Both the position numbers and the translations under genes were made by a program. The notes beneath the pieces are model-generated. The model was not told the DNA's origin and searched no databases. It worked only from the letters and a program-made list of their open reading frames with translations. A DNA stretch of 64,000 nucleotides from Paenibacillus larvae subsp. larvae (lineage in GTDB: Bacteria; Bacillota; Bacilli; Paenibacillales; NBRC-103111). Below are positions 61,813 to 64,000 of the stretch, one piece after another. The stretch lies in contig NZ_CP019687.1 of NCBI RefSeq assembly GCF_002003265.1, positions 1,426,001 to 1,490,000 on the forward strand. Reading direction: 5' to 3'. Numbering within the stretch: the first letter of the stretch is position 1; each line of letters opens with the position of its first letter.

Positions 61813-62648
61813 TTCAGAAACATTAGTGGCAGTTGAGCACCTAAAAAAATATTTCCCGGTCCGCGGAGGAGTTTTTGGAAGAAAAATCGGGGATATCAAA
61901 GCGGTAGATGATGTTTCGTTCATGATCCGTAAAGGGGAGACCTTCGGTCTTGTAGGCGAATCAGGTAGCGGAAAGAGTACAATCGGACGCACAATAGTGC
62001 GATTATATAATCCAACCGGGGGAACGGTCTTCTACAAAGGAATGAATATCCATCAGCTGTCCAAAAAAAAGCTGCGGCAGTATAGGCCCGGTATGCAGCT
62101 TATCTTCCAAGACCCGTACAATTCATTAAACCCGAGAATTCCTGTCGGGGATGCTATCGGAGAAGCACTGGTGGACCATGGTCTGGCCACGAAAAAAGAA
62201 GCACGAGAAGGCGTTATGGAAGTTCTTGATATATGCGGTCTTGCTTCCCACCATATTGACCGTTATCCTCATGAGTTTTCCGGCGGCCAACGGCAGAGGA
62301 TATGTATTGCCAGAGCAATGATTCTGAACCCTGATTTTATAGTAGCAGACGAACCTGTTTCTGCCCTTGATGTCTCTATCCAGGCCCAGATTATCAATCT
62401 ATTCAGTGAACTGCAGGAACAACAGGATCTAACGTATTTATTTATATCCCATGATCTGAGTGTAGTAGAGCACCTCTGTTCTACCATAATGCATTGTACT
62501 TACCGGGGATATTCCCAGCCCCTCTAATCCTCCTAAGGGCTGCAAGTTTCATACCCGGTGCCCGTTCGCCATGGATATATGCAAGCAGGAGGTACCCTCC
62601 TTCCGCGATGTGGGAGGACGCCATTTTGTAGCTTGTCATCTTGTTTAA
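61805..62648 (+). pseudogene. oppF: Oligopeptide ABC transporter ATPase OppF, with internal deletion
   Basis: From ATG 61805 (GAGGAGG upstream): Walker A GESGSGKS, PHEFSGGQRQRICIARAM and FIVADEPVSALDVS. After FISHDLSVVEHLC the frame is lost near 62490. The C-terminal end, [20 protein letters not shown] and [20 protein letters not shown], is found in another frame to TAA 62646-62648. About 70 residues in between are missing. Confidence 0.8.
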
Positions 62649-62690
62649 TCACGGGTATGTTAAAAGACATAAAGGAGGAATTCATAGATC

Positions 62691-62946
62691 ATGACTATAA
62701 CCGTTCAACTTCCCCAGCCTGTTGGAATCTTAGTACTATTACTGAGAGAAGGGGGTTTATCATCCGAAGAAAGTATGACCGCCTTGGCAGAAGGATGGTC
62801 TGCCGATCAGGGAAGTACTTACCAGTAAAGACAATCACACCGCCCATGGAACAAAAAGCAGCGGCCTGGTTTTGGGAACAGGCATTAGCTATTTCCATCC
62901 GGCATCAGTCAGAATCCTGACAAAACGTAAAAGAGCCGTAACATAG
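62691..62946 (+). pseudogene. Decayed short gene after opp
   Basis: ATG 62691, with AAAGGAGG upstream, opens MTITVQLPQPVGILVLLLRE and stops at 62826-62828. A neighbouring frame continues SSGLVLGTGISYFHPASVRI to a TAG at 62944-62946. The two may be parts of one deleted gene. Family not recognised. Confidence 0.3.
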
Positions 62947-62970
62947 TTGTCTAGCTAAGTACGGCTCTTT
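62930..62970 (+). terminator. Terminator after the opp remnant
   Basis: AAAGAGCCGTA and TACGGCTCTTT form an 11-base stem. Confidence 0.75.
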
Positions 62971-62997
62971 CCTGTTTTTACAATGATATAACCGTTT

Positions 62998-63519
62998 TTA
63001 TTGGGAGTTTCCGTTTGAATTGTTCCCAGCCCCATTCTGCTGACAGGCTTGCTCTACATACTCGCTAGCCCAGTCAATCATTCCATTCATCAGAGTTAAT
63101 ACCAAATTCACCACATCTTCCTTACTAAGAGATCCGCTGCTGTTTGACTGGCTGGAAACATATTGAGTTGTTTTCTGCTCCAGACAGTTTACCATATCCT
63201 TAATTTTAAGGAGTTCGTTGGCAAGATCCGACACGGAGTTATTAGATGAATCCTGATTTTGCCCCTGCTGTGACTTCTGCTGGTTCTGGTTCTGATTTTG
63301 GTTTTGTCCCTGACATTGAGAGTCGCCGGAACTTTGCCCGTTTCCCTGGCTGTTTCCCCCGGAGTTGGAAGGACCGGAATTGCTTCCCTGCCCATTTTTC
63401 ATACCATGCCGACGGTCCTCAATTATCATTCTTTTTACTTGTTCTAGTTCATTTAGCAACATATCGTTTTGCTGAGTAAGTTCCTCAATTTGCTGTTTTA
63501 CTTCCTGTGTTTTAATCAT
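62998..63519 (-). CDS. Gln/Asn/Ser/Gly-rich protein with terminal coiled coils
   Basis: The 173-residue protein has three parts: a coiled coil at about residues 1-40, a low-complexity stretch at about 42-95 made almost only of Gln, Asn, Ser and Gly, and a helical end (LANELLKIKDMVNCLEQKTT, LTLMNGMIDWASEYVEQA) with Cys. ATG follows GGAGGG. This could be a spore-coat or surface protein, by composition only; I do not recognise it. Confidence 0.6.
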   Translation of the reverse strand: MIKTQEVKQQIEELTQQNDMLLNELEQVKRMIIEDRRHGMKNGQGSNSGPSNSGGNSQGNGQSSGDSQCQGQNQNQNQNQQKSQQGQNQDSSNNSVSDLANELLKIKDMVNCLEQKTTQYVSSQSNSSGSLSKEDVVNLVLTLMNGMIDWASEYVEQACQQNGAGNNSNGNSQ

Positions 63520-63593
63520 GTGGTCCCTCCGCTTTTCATCTTGTTTTTAGGATGAACTACAAAGGGATAAATTACTCATGCTCACCTGTATCA

Positions 63594-63965
63594 TTATTCC
63601 ACTGTAAGAAACATATCCACATGAGGAATTCCGTCTTCCAAATATTCTTCGGTTATTTCCTTAAATCCGTAAGATCCGTAAAAGTGCTTTACATAAACTT
63701 GGGCTTGAATTTTAATACGTTTTTCTTCCCACTCCCTAATGAGAATCTCTAAAGATTTACTGACTAAATCCCGTCCAATTCCCCCTTTTCTTTCAGCAGG
63801 ATCTACGATTATCCGGCCAAATGCAGCTTCCTTCTCAAAATCATATCCATCCAAATCCTGGTAAACGCATTTTTGCTCAACTACAAATACAGCTGACCGA
63901 AGCTGAAGAATCCTATAAAGTTCGATCTTGGTTAGCTCTCCAAATGGTTTCAATTTCCATTCCAT
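63594..63965 (-). CDS. ElaA-like GNAT acetyltransferase with internal deletion
   Basis: At 123 residues this is shorter than usual ElaA proteins (about 150). RSAVFVVEQKCVYQDLDGYD is the ElaA start and IIVDPAERKGGIGRDLVSKS the acetyl-CoA loop. About 25-30 residues of central strands expected between them are absent, though the frame is kept. It may be inactive. Confidence 0.65.
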   Translation of the reverse strand: MEWKLKPFGELTKIELYRILQLRSAVFVVEQKCVYQDLDGYDFEKEAAFGRIIVDPAERKGGIGRDLVSKSLEILIREWEEKRIKIQAQVYVKHFYGSYGFKEITEEYLEDGIPHVDMFLTVE

Positions 63966-64000
63966 CTCTATGTCTCTATCTCCTATCCACTCTTAATTAG

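Noticed and set aside
1-64000. tRNA or rRNA genes, including at the prophage end
   Set aside because: No cloverleaf or rRNA sequence was recognised; the integrase end does not abut a tRNA.

Overview
The window looks like a chromosomal segment of a Paenibacillaceae Firmicute, most likely Paenibacillus larvae. Strong AGGAGG ribosome sites, GTG/TTG starts, sigma-A type promoters and Firmicute families (Spo0E-like, YuiD-like, CcdC, DUF1054, DUF1292, DUF1885, GbsAB) support this. The species is inferred from content, not proven. No rRNA, tRNA or CRISPR array was seen.

Layout. (1) 1-19.2 kb is the early/replication half of a prophage, read leftward: exonuclease, a split family A DNA polymerase, ssDNA-binding protein, sigma-like factor, primase, DnaB- and DnaC-like proteins, an Acb2-like cyclic-nucleotide sponge and many small proteins. 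It ends in a Cro/LexA-type switch and a tyrosine integrase carrying an in-frame stop. The polymerase also has a premature TGA and no visible start codon, so the prophage looks defective. (2) 19.2-26.1 kb is a decaying Tad/Flp pilus locus: prepilin peptidase, TadE-like proteins and Flp pilin look intact, but tadC and tadB are frameshifted and only the 3' end of cpaF/tadA remains. (3) 26.1-34.2 kb is an accessory island. It holds an agr-like peptide-signalling operon whose receptor has no kinase and whose LytTR regulator has no receiver, with an IS630-family element inside agrD. It also holds a type I toxin-antitoxin, a small divergent repressor switch with three operators, tiny membrane proteins, and an ETX/MTX2-type toxin remnant next to an IS256-family element. 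(4) 34.4-39.9 kb has gbsA-gbsB (choline to glycine betaine), a hypothetical gene, a broken ABC-2 permease and a broken histidine kinase fused by deletion to its response regulator.

(5) 39.9-48.3 kb is a leftward operon for uronate-containing polysaccharides such as hyaluronan or chondroitin: GntR/UTRA regulator, mannose-family PTS EIIA-EIIC-EIID-EIIB, a SIS protein, GH88 unsaturated glucuronyl hydrolase, a second SIS protein and a secreted PL8 lyase. The lyase would cut the polymer outside the cell, the PTS import and phosphorylate disaccharides, and GH88 split them. EIID is frameshifted at a run of seven G. (6) 48.4-64 kb is mostly ordinary core genome: MFS transporter, Orn/Lys/Arg decarboxylase, hydrolases, a Spo0E-like phosphatase, a GGDEF-histidine kinase fusion, acetyltransferases and a CBS protein. 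It also contains a ruined opp oligopeptide-transporter operon.

The window combines intact housekeeping genes with much pseudogenisation by nonsense, homopolymer frameshift, deletion and IS insertion, as expected of a specialised host-associated pathogen. The most distinctive system is the agr-like locus at 26.6-29.5 kb.
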